A stretch of DNA of 17,600 nucleotides, taken from Candidatus Manganitrophaceae bacterium. GTDB taxonomy: Bacteria > Nitrospirota > Nitrospiria > SBBL01 > Manganitrophaceae. Positions 7,398-14,833 of this stretch are shown here, piece after piece (the first letter of the stretch is position 1; each line of letters begins with the position of its first letter). The stretch spans positions 1 through 17,600 of the forward strand of contig SCUR01000503.1 of assembly GCA_004297235.1 (NCBI GenBank), written 5' to 3'. The notes under the pieces were generated by a model. It saw nothing but the letters and a program-made list of their open reading frames with translations. It was not told where the DNA came from and did no database searches. The position numbers and the translations under genes are program-made.

Positions 7398-7771
7398 GTA
7401 TCGTTGCTGCATTTTTCGCTCTGTCCCAGCCGTTTGTGGAATCAGGCCCCTCTTGACTAAACGCCGGTCATTTCCCTCTATCGGACAGGTGACAGACCCT
7501 TTCATTTTTATGCTAAATCGAGTACCATATTCGGGGTTGATCGCGCATCCCTCAGGTGCTCCAGTGATCATTTCTCGTTTTGGATTTTCTTAAGGCTCAT
7601 CATTAACGCAAATGTCGTCTCATTATTTCGATGAGAGACCCAGGGTGTCCCGCCGCTGTGCAGAGGATGCATGACGGCCTTCTTTCCAACAGAGGATGCA
7701 ACTGAAGCCTTGCTTCGGCAGGGAGTGCTTTAATCTGCCGGATCGTTTATCAGGGGGAGGATTTTTAGACG
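7398..7771. other. 374-base spacer between tRNA-Glu and response regulator
   Basis: No gene is supported. It contains a hairpin TCTCAT/ATGAGA (7618-7636), an 11-base direct repeat CAGAGGATGCA (7661-7671 and 7690-7700, 29-base period) and two overlapping hairpins near 7702-7740. A TTGACT at 7453-7458 lacks a convincing -10 element. Confidence 0.5.
7661..7740 (+). promoter_or_regulatory. direct repeats and mutually exclusive hairpins in regulator leader
   Basis: CAGAGGATGCA occurs twice, 29 bases apart. Next comes a hairpin CTGAAGC (7702-7708)/GCTTCGG (7712-7718), with one T-G pair. It shares bases 7716-7718 with a second hairpin CGGCAG (7716-7721)/CTGCCG (7735-7740), so only one can form at a time. 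The ribosome site GGGGGAGG follows at 7753-7760. An operator pair or a leader switch is possible. Confidence 0.3.
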
Positions 7772-8272
7772 ATGTCAAAGAAGGTATTAATCGTTGATGA
7801 CAATCAGGATGCGATCCACATATTGACGGCGGTCCTGAAAAGAGGGGGATATCTCGTCTCGGTTGCGAAGAACGGCGCCGAAGCGATTGAGAAGGTCCAT
7901 CAGGAGAATCCGGCGCTCATCCTCCTCGATATCATGATGCCGAAGATGGACGGCTTCGAAGTCTGTCAGGAGATCAAAGGGAGAGAGGAAACGCGCAACA
8001 TTCCGGTTCTCATGATCACGGCCAGAAAAGACCCGGAATCCCGAAAGCGCGGATTGGAGGTCGGCGCCAGCGAATACCTGGTGAAGCCGATCCATCCCGC
8101 CGAAGTATTGCGCAAGGTCCAGGAGTACTTGGGAGATGACCGCACGTCTCCTCCTTCGTTGAAATCGTTCTTCTTCCCTTTTCTCCTTTTTCGGGAGATG
8201 ATCGGATTGACGCCGGATCCGTTCTCGTACAATCCCTCCGTCCACAAAAACCGGTGGCCCTACCCGGTTTAG
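7772..8272 (+). CDS. CheY-like response regulator with C-terminal tail
   Basis: Residues 1-122 form one receiver domain: acidic pair Asp9-Asp10, phosphoacceptor Asp53 (ALILLDIMMPKMDGFEV), Thr83 in LMITARKD, and Lys105-Pro106 in YLVKPIHPAE. All phosphorylation residues are intact, so it should be phosphorylated by a histidine kinase, none of which is in the window. No output domain follows. Instead there is a tail of about 45 residues (from LGDDRTSPPS) rich in Phe, Pro and aromatic residues that I do not recognise. GGGGGAGG lies 11 bases before the ATG. Relatives act by protein-protein contact. The next gene downstream is an intracellular protease, 167 bases away, but a functional link is only a guess. 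Confidence 0.9.
   Translation: MSKKVLIVDDNQDAIHILTAVLKRGGYLVSVAKNGAEAIEKVHQENPALILLDIMMPKMDGFEVCQEIKGREETRNIPVLMITARKDPESRKRGLEVGASEYLVKPIHPAEVLRKVQEYLGDDRTSPPSLKSFFFPFLLFREMIGLTPDPFSYNPSVHKNRWPYPV
8248..8270. terminator. weak hairpin at the 3' end of the response regulator gene
   Basis: AAACCGG (8248-8254) pairs with CCGGTTT (8264-8270), loop nine bases, overlapping the stop codon. There is no T-run on the plus strand; on the minus strand TTTTTG follows, but no minus-strand gene ends here. Weak evidence for termination. Confidence 0.25.
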
Positions 8273-8439
8273 AAAACGGCGGACCCCATCCGCTTCGTTA
8301 TCATCTCGGTTCCCTTTCTCCATGACCGGAGGAAGCTATATCGTATCCGCTTGTCTTCTAGAAAAAGAAAATGGCAGATTAAATCTCTACGGATTCCGCA
8401 CTGGATGAGACACCACCCCGCATGGAGGAGATGATCCGC

Positions 8440-9513
8440 ATGAAAGAGGTAGACACCGATTCGAATTCACACGCCGCCTGCATCTGTCCGATTTATTGTA
8501 TTGTCCCTCCCCATATCCTCAAGCGAATCGCCGAACACGGCAATGCCAATCAGAAATCGTGGGCGTTTCGAACCCTGGCGATCTCCGAGCAGGCACGCGG
8601 CCAACGGCAGGCGGTCGGGCTCATTGCCGCGCTCGCGACGACCTCGACCGGAACCAAGCGAAGGACGGTCTATGATGCACGGAACTCAAGCCGTTTGCCG
8701 GGCACGATCGTCCGCGCGGAGGGAGGCCCCAAGAGCAAAGATCCCGCCGTCAACGAGGCTTACCTCGGCGCCGGAACGACGTATGATCTCTACTATAAAG
8801 TCTTCGGCCGAAATTCAATCGACGAGCGCGGCATGCGGCTCGACTCCACCGTCCATTACGGCCGGGATTACGACAACGCCTTCTGGAACGGGCAGCAGAT
8901 GGTGTACGGCGATGGAGACGGGGAGCTGTTCAACCGCTTCACCATCGCCATCGATGTGATCGGCCATGAGCTGACGCACGGCGTCACGCAATACGAGGCG
9001 GGGCTGGAGTATGAGGATCAGCCGGGCGCGCTGAACGAATCGATGTCCGACGTGTTCGGATCGCTGGTCAAGCAGTATCGGCGGCGCCAGACGGCCAAGA
9101 ACGCCGATTGGCTGATTGGAAAAGGCCTCCTCGCCTCCGGGGTGAAAGGGAAGGCCCTTCGTTCCATGAAGGAGCCCGGCACGGCCTACGATGACGACCT
9201 GCTCGGGAAGGACCCCCAGCCGGGCCACATGAAAGATTATGTCAAAACCCATGACGACAACGGCGGCGTCCACATCAATTCCGGCATTCCGAATCGCGCG
9301 TTCTATGAAACGGCGATCCGCCTCGGAGGATATGCCTGGCAGAAGGCGGGACAGATCTGGTATGTGGCATTACGCGATAAACTGCGGCCGACCTCGCAAT
9401 TTAAAGACGCCGCGAAAGCAACATGGATGGCCGCCAGAGAGCTCTACGGAAACGGCAGCCTGGAGCTCAAGGCGGTTCAGCAGGGGTGGAGCGAAGTCGG
9501 CATTAAGGTGTAA
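8440..9513 (+). CDS. M4 family (protealysin-like) zinc metalloprotease
   Basis: A thermolysin-family endopeptidase of 357 residues. Zinc ligands His176 and His180 lie in HELTH, with Glu177 catalytic. The third ligand is Glu200 in ALNESMSD. The proton donor is His278 in GGVHINSGIPNRAF. The M4 marker regions YYKVFGRNSID and NAFWNGQQMVYGDGDG are present. There is no signal peptide. The short N-terminal part (CIVPPHILKRIAEHGN) matches the compact propeptide of protealysin-like M4 peptidases with its conserved PP pair, so the enzyme should fold in the cytoplasm and be activated by propeptide removal. The ATG at 8440 is chosen because GGAGGAG (8424-8430) lies nine bases before it; ATGs at 8422 and 8431 overlap or abut that site. 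The probable emfourin inhibitor gene follows two bases after the stop. Confidence 0.95.
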   Translation: MKEVDTDSNSHAACICPIYCIVPPHILKRIAEHGNANQKSWAFRTLAISEQARGQRQAVGLIAALATTSTGTKRRTVYDARNSSRLPGTIVRAEGGPKSKDPAVNEAYLGAGTTYDLYYKVFGRNSIDERGMRLDSTVHYGRDYDNAFWNGQQMVYGDGDGELFNRFTIAIDVIGHELTHGVTQYEAGLEYEDQPGALNESMSDVFGSLVKQYRRRQTAKNADWLIGKGLLASGVKGKALRSMKEPGTAYDDDLLGKDPQPGHMKDYVKTHDDNGGVHINSGIPNRAFYETAIRLGGYAWQKAGQIWYVALRDKLRPTSQFKDAAKATWMAARELYGNGSLELKAVQQGWSEVGIKV

Positions 9514-9515
9514 AA

Positions 9516-9833
9516 GTGAAGATTGATTTTACCCGGAGCGGCGGCTTCGCCGGAATGCGGTCGGCCGTCGCGATCGATACGGAAAATCTCCCTTCGACCG
9601 AATCGGAGCGGTTGCACCGGCTCGTCGAAGAAGCCGGTTTTTTCGACCTGCCGGCCGCGCTGAAATCGACCGCTCCGGGCGGGGACCGTTTTCAATATCG
9701 GGTGAAGGTGGAAGAGGGGACGCGGCGGAAGGAGATCGTGGCCGATGAGGCGGCCGTTCCGGAGCGCCTCCGCCCCCTTCTCGATTATTTGACCGGCTGG
9801 GCGCGCGCCAGCCAAAAGAGGAAGACCGTCTAG
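9516..9833 (+). CDS. emfourin-like protealysin inhibitor
   Basis: A 105-residue soluble protein starting MKIDFTRSGGFAGM, with later DRFQYRVKVEEG and VPERLRPLLDYLTGWARAS. This pattern matches my knowledge of emfourin, the small protein inhibitor encoded next to protealysin in Serratia proteamaculans, which blocks M4 proteases directly. The GTG start at 9516 is two bases after the protease stop, with AAGGTG (9505-9510) as ribosome site inside the protease gene, so the two are almost surely co-translated. Family membership was judged by eye. Its likely job is to hold the cytoplasmic protease inactive until needed. The 3' end overlaps a large inverted repeat shared with the convergent gene. Confidence 0.85.
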   Translation: MKIDFTRSGGFAGMRSAVAIDTENLPSTESERLHRLVEEAGFFDLPAALKSTAPGGDRFQYRVKVEEGTRRKEIVADEAAVPERLRPLLDYLTGWARASQKRKTV

Positions 9834-9861
9834 CGCGACCGGCGGCCTAGATCGGGTCTTC
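9821..9861. terminator. inverted repeat at convergent gene ends, likely bidirectional terminator
   Basis: GAAGACC (9821-9827) pairs with GGTCTTC (9855-9861), and inside it TCTAG (9829-9833) with CTAGA (9847-9851), making a 12-pair interrupted stem. It covers the last codons of the emfourin gene and the stop of the opposing 86-residue gene. Short T-rich tracts follow on both strands (CTTTC on plus, CCTCTTTT on minus). Confidence 0.45.
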
Positions 9862-10107
9862 TTTCGAGAAATCTTTCTCAATCACGATCTCGATCTCTTC
9901 TTCGGCGGAGATCCCCCGATTCCGGACATGGGTCTTCAGGTCGGGATGCCGGCGCAGCAGGGTAAAGATCGACTTGAGAATCTCCGGCTTGATCTGACCC
10001 TCCCAGCGCTTCAGCCAGAGGTAATCGTCTCCGTCCCCCTCGTACTCCTCCGGAAACAGCGCCTCCAGACTAAACCGCAACACAAACGTCTTCTCTTCCC
10101 GAAACAA
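9847..10107 (-). CDS. conserved hypothetical protein, 86 residues
   Basis: A small acidic protein with no signal or membrane segment. It reads TFVLRFSLEALFPEEYEGD, then YLWLKRWE, IKPEILKSIFTLLRRHPD, and ends THVRNRGISAEEEIEIVIEKDF. I recall similar short proteins with an HVRNRG(I/L)S stretch annotated as hypothetical in diverse bacteria, but know no function. Only a TTG (10107) is available as start, as an in-frame stop lies 13 codons upstream; GAGG five bases before it supports this. It lies 51 bases behind the CbiX-like gene on the same strand and is probably co-transcribed with it. Confidence 0.7.
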   Translation of the reverse strand: MFREEKTFVLRFSLEALFPEEYEGDGDDYLWLKRWEGQIKPEILKSIFTLLRRHPDLKTHVRNRGISAEEEIEIVIEKDFSKEDPI

Positions 10108-10158
10108 CGAACCCTCGCTTTCCCGCCGATGCGCATCAGGAAGCGATCAGCGATGCTT

Positions 10159-10746
10159 TCAGCTTGAGGCTTTTAAATCGTTAAGCTGACCGAGAGCGGA
10201 CGGCTGATCGCCCTTTCTTATCAAAAACATCTCCATCTGAACAGCGAGAAACTTCGCGATTTCGGCCGTCTCAAACGGCCACGCATAGATGAACGAAATG
10301 CCGGGATGCCGGCGTTGCGCCCCGTCGATCGCCTCGGGAATCTCCGCTTTCGAATGCGCCCCCCCCGGGGTCATCATCGGCGTCACGATCACCACCTGCC
10401 GGGGTCTCATGGCGGCCGCTTGATCGAGCGCTTCATCGACGCCGGGGCTGCAAAACTCGTTAAACCCGACGATCACGTCGCAATTCATCTCACGGCGAAG
10501 CTGGGCCGCCAACGCCTGCGATCCGTTGAAAAAGGGATCATTCTCCGCGGTGCGGGGCCAGCTCCGCATTTTGGCGTCCAGCTCGTCGTGACGACGCTGC
10601 AGCGACGCGCGCGTCTCCTCCGAAGCGTGCCGCAGCTTTCCCCGCAGATCGAACAGCTCCGCCATTTCTCTTTTCGGAAAATCGCTCGCCGGCGCGCCAT
10701 GCATCGCGAGCACAACCACTTTCTCTAATTCGATTTCTTCACACAT
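10159..10746 (-). CDS. CbiX/SirB-like class II chelatase-fold protein
   Basis: A 195-residue cytoplasmic protein. VVVLAMHGAPASDFP holds His16 at the end of the first strand, and TPMMTPGGAHSKAEIPEAI holds His131. This arrangement fits the CbiX family, whose members insert cobalt, nickel or iron into sirohydrochlorin using two histidines. A helical stretch with many charges (about residues 30-70) and NGSQALAAQLRREM lie between. No cobalamin or sirohaem gene is nearby, so the substrate is unknown. The ATG at 10746 is preceded by AAGGA about seven bases upstream; a longer frame to 10896 has no support and would run into the nfo start region. It is divergent from nfo. Confidence 0.75.
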   Translation of the reverse strand: MCEEIELEKVVVLAMHGAPASDFPKREMAELFDLRGKLRHASEETRASLQRRHDELDAKMRSWPRTAENDPFFNGSQALAAQLRREMNCDVIVGFNEFCSPGVDEALDQAAAMRPRQVVIVTPMMTPGGAHSKAEIPEAIDGAQRRHPGISFIYAWPFETAEIAKFLAVQMEMFLIRKGDQPSALGQLNDLKASS

Positions 10747-10815
10747 GGTCGGTTCCTTTTTCTGAACGGTTGATCCGCCGGAGCGAGTATAACATGAACC
10801 GGGGTTGAAAGCGGA

Positions 10816-10844
10816 TGGAAAAGTGAACCGGCTTGCTGTAGAAT
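10816..10844 (+). promoter_or_regulatory. candidate promoter for nfo
   Basis: TGGAAA (10816-10821) and TAGAAT (10839-10844) are 17 bases apart, four and five of six matches. The nfo ATG is 22 bases after the -10 element, leaving room for its ribosome site. A TATACT on the minus strand (10786-10791) could be the -10 element of the divergent CbiX-like gene, but its -35 is poor. Confidence 0.35.
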
Positions 10845-10865
10845 GGACCGATCTAAGGAGGACCC

Positions 10866-11756
10866 ATGGCTCAAGCGAAACAAACGGACAATCCAAAGCG
10901 GCCCCTCTTGGGGGCGCATATGTCAGTGGCCGGCGGGCTCGATCAGGCGCTCTATCGCGGGAAGACGGCCGGGTGCGATGTCATACAAATCTTTTCCAAA
11001 AACTCGAACCAGTGGAAAGCGAAACCGCTGACCGTCGAGGACCTTTCGAATTTCAAAAAAGCCCGGGAGGAGACCGGCCTCTTCGCCGCAATGGTGCACA
11101 GCTCCTACCTGATCAACCTCTGCTCCGACAAAGAGGAGGAGTGGAAAAAATCGGTCGAAGCGCTCTACATCGAGATGGAGCGGGTCGAAGCGCTGGAGAT
11201 GCCTTATCTGGTTCTTCACCCCGGCGCACATCTCGGAGCGGGGGAAGCGGTGGGGATCGCCCGGGCCGCCGACGCGCTGAATCTCCTTTTTCAACGGTCC
11301 TCCGGGTTCAAGATGCAGATTCTGATCGAGCTGACCGCGGGACAGGGGAGCTGCGTCGGCAGCCGATTTGAGGAGGTGGGGGCGATCCTCGACCGGATCA
11401 AAGCGCCGGAGCGGATCGGGATCTGTTTCGATACCTGCCATGTCTTTGCAGCCGGGTATGATCTGCGAACCGAGTCCGGATATCAGGAGACGATGGCCGC
11501 CCTCGACCGCGCGGTCGGATTGGAACGCGTTCGGGCGTTCCACCTCAACGACTGCAAAAAGGATCTCGGCTGTCGGGTCGATCGGCACGAGCACATCGGC
11601 CAGGGGAAAATGGGCACCGCCCCCTTTTCGTTCCTCATGAACGACCCCCGCTTCTTCGGCCTCCCTATGGTTCTGGAAACCCCGAAGGGAAAAGAGCTCC
11701 AGGAAGACATTCAAAACTTGGCCCTTCTCAGAGGACTTCATCGGGGCGGGGTTTAG
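10866..11756 (+). CDS. nfo: endonuclease IV (deoxyribonuclease IV)
   Basis: Nfo cuts DNA 5' of abasic sites and trims blocked 3' ends in base excision repair. The 296-residue TIM barrel has all nine metal ligands of the family: His78 (VHSSYLIN), His118 (LHPGAH), Glu155 (IELTAGQG), Asp189 and His192 (FDTCH), His226 (FHLND), Asp239 and His241 (DRHEHIG), and Glu271 (LETP). The opening GAHMSVAGGLDQAL and QIFSKNSNQW are also typical. The usual ENTAGQG reads ELTAGQG here, a mild change beside an intact ligand. AAGGAGG five bases before the ATG makes the start secure. The leading residues to about 14 are a non-conserved extension. Confidence 0.97.
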   Translation: MAQAKQTDNPKRPLLGAHMSVAGGLDQALYRGKTAGCDVIQIFSKNSNQWKAKPLTVEDLSNFKKAREETGLFAAMVHSSYLINLCSDKEEEWKKSVEALYIEMERVEALEMPYLVLHPGAHLGAGEAVGIARAADALNLLFQRSSGFKMQILIELTAGQGSCVGSRFEEVGAILDRIKAPERIGICFDTCHVFAAGYDLRTESGYQETMAALDRAVGLERVRAFHLNDCKKDLGCRVDRHEHIGQGKMGTAPFSFLMNDPRFFGLPMVLETPKGKELQEDIQNLALLRGLHRGGV

Positions 11757-11819
11757 GGGCTGGGGGGTGAGGTCTGGTTGAAATCTTTAACCACCTCCAA
11801 TCCCCAGACCCAGGCCCCC
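11755..11819. other. G-rich/C-rich imperfect stem-loop after nfo
   Basis: GGGGCTGGG just after the nfo stop pairs with CCCAGGCCCC near 11808-11819 with one bulge, and TGGTT/AACCA can pair inside. There is no T-run, so intrinsic termination is uncertain. The rest of the 274-base spacer to 12030 holds a weak promoter and no gene. Confidence 0.35.
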
Positions 11820-11887
11820 GTCATTTGGTATTGATTTCAGCCTGAGCCGCTGCTAGAATCGGGCGGATAAGCGATCGGACGTTTCAT

Positions 11888-11916
11888 TTGCTTTTCATCC
11901 CTTAACAAGGTAAGAT
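11888..11916 (+). promoter_or_regulatory. weak promoter candidate for the Cld-like operon
   Basis: TTGCTT (11888-11893) and TAAGAT (11911-11916) are 17 bases apart. The -10 word is the same as that before the cytochrome c gene. The first gene starts 115 bases downstream. Confidence 0.3.
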
Positions 11917-12030
11917 CGGCCGTTTTGAAGAAACCCCAGGGGAGGGATTCTTTCATTTTTTGCAGCGGATTTCCCGATCAGAAGGGAAATTCCTGCGGCG
12001 ACGCGGATTGATGCATTCGGAGGAGAATCG

Positions 12031-12726
12031 ATGGCAAACGAAAAAAGACAATACGTCAATTATATTTTCTACAAATTGGATCCGGCGTGGCGAAGACTGC
12101 CGGCCGAAGAGCGCGAGGCGGGAAAGCGGGAGCTCACCGCGGCCATCGAAGGGTTCACATCGAAGGTGCTGGTGATTCCTTATTCCACCGTCGGAATCCG
12201 GGCCGAGACCGATCTCATGCTCTGGCGGATCAGCTACGATCTGGAATCATTCCAGGACATGACGGCCAAGATGCTCTCGACCAGCCTGGGCAAATACATG
12301 AACACCGTCTACTCCTACATCGCCATGACCAAGCGGTCGATCTATGTCGACAAGCACAGCCACGAAGGGCAGGAGTCGAAGCGCCTGACGATCATCCCCG
12401 GCGAATCGAAATATCTCTTCATCTATCCCTTCGTCAAAACGCGCGAGTGGTACCTTCTCACCAAATCGGCCCGGCAGGGAATGATGAACGAGCATATCGA
12501 AATCGGCCACAAATACCCGACGGTGAAGATCAACACCTCCTACTCCTTCGGGCTGGACGACGCCGAGTTCGTGGTGGCCTTCGAGAGCGACCATCCCCAA
12601 GACTTTTTGGATCTGGTGATGGAGCTGCGCGAAGCCGAGGCGAGCCGGTACACCCTCCGGGACACCCCCATTTTCACCTGCGTCCGAAAGAGCCTCAAGG
12701 ATTCCTTGAACGATCTTGGGAACTGA
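12031..12726 (+). CDS. chlorite dismutase family haem protein (not a true Cld)
   Basis: The 231-residue protein has the family layout: YVNYIFYKLDPAW at the start, ADLMLW-like strand, then SKYLFIYPFVKTREWYLL, MMNEHIEIGHKYPTVK and SFGLDDAEFVVAFE, ending YTLRDTPIFTC. His155 aligns with the proximal haem ligand. True chlorite dismutases, such as the Nitrospira defluvii enzyme, have TVKR with a distal arginine 13 residues after that histidine; here it reads TVKI (Ile167), followed by Asn168. Chlorite breakdown is therefore unlikely. A role like HemQ/coprohaem decarboxylase, or another haem-dependent activity, is possible. GGAGGAG precedes the ATG. It heads a packed gene string with trxB, an M24 peptidase and folE. 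Confidence 0.88.
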   Translation: MANEKRQYVNYIFYKLDPAWRRLPAEEREAGKRELTAAIEGFTSKVLVIPYSTVGIRAETDLMLWRISYDLESFQDMTAKMLSTSLGKYMNTVYSYIAMTKRSIYVDKHSHEGQESKRLTIIPGESKYLFIYPFVKTREWYLLTKSARQGMMNEHIEIGHKYPTVKINTSYSFGLDDAEFVVAFESDHPQDFLDLVMELREAEASRYTLRDTPIFTCVRKSLKDSLNDLGN

Positions 12727-12730
12727 GCGC

Positions 12731-13675
12731 ATGACGGAGAAGATCGAAAACGTCATCATCATCGGCTCGGGGCCGGCCGGCCTCACGGCGGCGATTTATG
12801 CCGCCCGGGCGAACCTCCGTCCCGTCCTCATCGAAGGGGCCCAGGCGGGGGGGCAATTGATGATCACGACCGAGGTGGAAAACTTTCCGGGGTTCCCCGA
12901 CGGCATTCAAGGGCCGCAGCTGATCCTGGAGATGAAGAAGCAGGCGCAGCGGTTCGACACCACCTTTATCACCGGAGACGTCACCTCCGTCGATTTCTCC
13001 CAACGACCGTTCAGCATCGTCGTCGACGGAGAGCGGACCTACCGGACCCAATCGGCGATCATCTGCTCCGGCGCCCGGGCCAAGCTGCTGGGGCTGGAAT
13101 CGGAGGCCCGATTGATGGGACACGGCGTCTCGGCCTGCGCCACCTGCGACGGCTTCTTCTTCCGCGGAAAAGAGATCTTCATCGTCGGCGGCGGGGATAC
13201 GGCCATGGAAGAGGCGAACTTCTTGACGCGGTTCGCCAACCAGGTCACCGTCATTCATCGCCGGGATAAACTGCGCGCCTCCAAGATCATGCAAGACAAG
13301 GCGTTCAAGAACCCGAAGATCAAGTTCATCTGGGACACCACGATCTCCGAGATTCTCAGCGGACCTTCCGGAACGGTCGAGGCGGCGGTTCTCGAGAATT
13401 TAAAAACCGGAGCGCGCGCCCAGCGGAAGATCGACGGGGTTTTCATCGCGATCGGGCACGAGCCGAACACCGCTTTGTTCAAGGGCCAGCTCGATCTCGA
13501 CGATCGCGGCTACATCAAAACCGAGCCGGGCACCCCGCGCACCAGCGTGCCGGGAGTCTTCGCCGCCGGGGATGTGCAGGATCCGAACTACCGCCAGGCG
13601 ATTACGGCGGCCGGCACCGGCTGCATGGCGGCGATGGACGCCGAAAAGTTTTTGGAATCCCAGGAAGGACACTGA
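12731..13675 (+). CDS. trxB: thioredoxin reductase
   Basis: TrxB passes electrons from NADPH via FAD to thioredoxin. The 314-residue protein has the FAD motif GSGPAG (12-17), the redox centre CATC (136-139), the NADPH motif GGGDTAMEEA (153-162), HRRDKLRAS (176-184) and the second FAD site FAAGDVQDP (277-285). These match the low-molecular-weight bacterial type, at normal length. The ATG at 12731 is four bases after the stop of the Cld-like gene; a TTG at 12716 would overlap that gene and add five residues, and is less likely. Its position suggests redox upkeep alongside a haem protein. Confidence 0.96.
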   Translation: MTEKIENVIIIGSGPAGLTAAIYAARANLRPVLIEGAQAGGQLMITTEVENFPGFPDGIQGPQLILEMKKQAQRFDTTFITGDVTSVDFSQRPFSIVVDGERTYRTQSAIICSGARAKLLGLESEARLMGHGVSACATCDGFFFRGKEIFIVGGGDTAMEEANFLTRFANQVTVIHRRDKLRASKIMQDKAFKNPKIKFIWDTTISEILSGPSGTVEAAVLENLKTGARAQRKIDGVFIAIGHEPNTALFKGQLDLDDRGYIKTEPGTPRTSVPGVFAAGDVQDPNYRQAITAAGTGCMAAMDAEKFLESQEGH

Positions 13676-14833
13676 ATGGCCGATCGCCTTGAAAATGGAC
13701 CGGCGACTCAAAAGCCCGATCTTCTTTTAATCGCATCGAGTGAGACCGACTCCAACATCTACTACGCGACCCGGTTCCTCGCCCCCGACTCCTTCATCTT
13801 CCTTCGCGCCCGCGGAAAGACGTTCCTTCTCATGAGCGACCTCGAAGTCGACCGGGCCCGCGCTCAATCGTCGGTCGATCAGGTCCTCTCGTATTCGGAG
13901 TATGAAGAGCGGACCAAGAAGCGGGGCATCGACCGTCCCGAAATGGCCGATGTCGTCCACACGCTGCTGCAAGAGCAGGGGGTGAAGGAGCTGACGGTTC
14001 CGGGGAGCTTCCCGCTGGAATACGGCGACGCCTTCCGATCCCGGGGCATCACCCTCTCGATCAAAAAGGAGCCGTTCTTCGAAGAGCGCGCCCTCAAGAC
14101 TCCGGAAGAGGTGGCCGCCATCCGAAAAAGCCAGATCGCCGTCGAAGAAGCGGTCGCGGAGGCGTTCGAGCTGCTCCGGCGCGCCGAAATCAAAAACGGC
14201 GTTCTCACGCTGGAGGGAAAGGTTCTCACGTCGGAGTCGGTTCGAAATCATCTCCATCTGCGCATGATGGAGAAGCAAGCCCTGGGGCAGCACACGATCA
14301 TCGCCTGCGGTGTCGACGCCTGCGATCCGCACAATGAAGGCGCCGGTCCGCTTCGGGCGAACGAGCCGATCATCTTCGACGTCTTTCCCCGCTCCACCGA
14401 GAGCCGCTACTTCGCCGACATGAGCCGGACGGTGGTCAAGGGCCGGGCCACCGATGCAATGAAGAAACTGTACGACACGGTGTTGGAAGGACAAGAGCTC
14501 GGCATCGCGCGCGTTCGGGCCGGCGCCAGTGGAAAGGCGATTCATGAGGAGATCGTCCAGCTCTTCGAAAAACGGGGCTATCACACCGGCAAGGTCGGCG
14601 GCCGGATGCAGGGATTCTTCCACGGAACCGGACATGGGGTCGGCCTCGACATCCATGAGCCGCCCCGGATCAGCCGGGCCGATTGGACCCTCAAAGAGGG
14701 GGAGGTCGTCACGGTGGAGCCGGGTCTTTACTACCCGGAGATCGGAGCGGTCCGGATCGAAGATATGGTTCTCGTCGAAAAAGAGGGCTGCCGGAATCTC
14801 ACCACCTTTCCGAAAAAGCTGGAGATCGACTAA
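13676..14833 (+). CDS. M24 family metallopeptidase (Xaa-Pro aminopeptidase-like)
   Basis: The 385-residue protein has a creatinase-type N-terminal domain (about 1-140) and a pita-bread catalytic domain. The five metal ligands can be placed: Asp235 (IIFDVFPRS), Asp248 (ADMSRT), His320 (HGTGHGVGLDIHE), Glu348 (TVEPGLYY) and Glu362 (VRIEDMV). His219 in PHNEG is the expected substrate-binding histidine. The spacing of the two aspartates is 13 residues, slightly more than the usual 11. Family members remove N-terminal residues next to proline; the exact substrate is not known. The ATG directly abuts the trxB stop, with AGGAAGG 7 bases upstream. Confidence 0.92.
   Translation: MADRLENGPATQKPDLLLIASSETDSNIYYATRFLAPDSFIFLRARGKTFLLMSDLEVDRARAQSSVDQVLSYSEYEERTKKRGIDRPEMADVVHTLLQEQGVKELTVPGSFPLEYGDAFRSRGITLSIKKEPFFEERALKTPEEVAAIRKSQIAVEEAVAEAFELLRRAEIKNGVLTLEGKVLTSESVRNHLHLRMMEKQALGQHTIIACGVDACDPHNEGAGPLRANEPIIFDVFPRSTESRYFADMSRTVVKGRATDAMKKLYDTVLEGQELGIARVRAGASGKAIHEEIVQLFEKRGYHTGKVGGRMQGFFHGTGHGVGLDIHEPPRISRADWTLKEGEVVTVEPGLYYPEIGAVRIEDMVLVEKEGCRNLTTFPKKLEID

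Noticed and set aside
7127..7456. Plus-strand frame with a GGAG before an ATG at 7148
   Set aside because: It runs straight through the tRNA promoter and the tRNA, and the apparent ribosome site is one arm of a stem-loop.
7341..7571. Minus-strand frame containing GDSNPCYRRERAMS
   Set aside because: This is the well-known artefact of translating the antisense of a tRNA gene; it overlaps tRNA-Glu.
10747..10896. N-terminal extension of the CbiX-like protein
   Set aside because: It overlaps the divergent nfo start and promoter; the ATG at 10746 has an SD and begins just before the conserved first strand.
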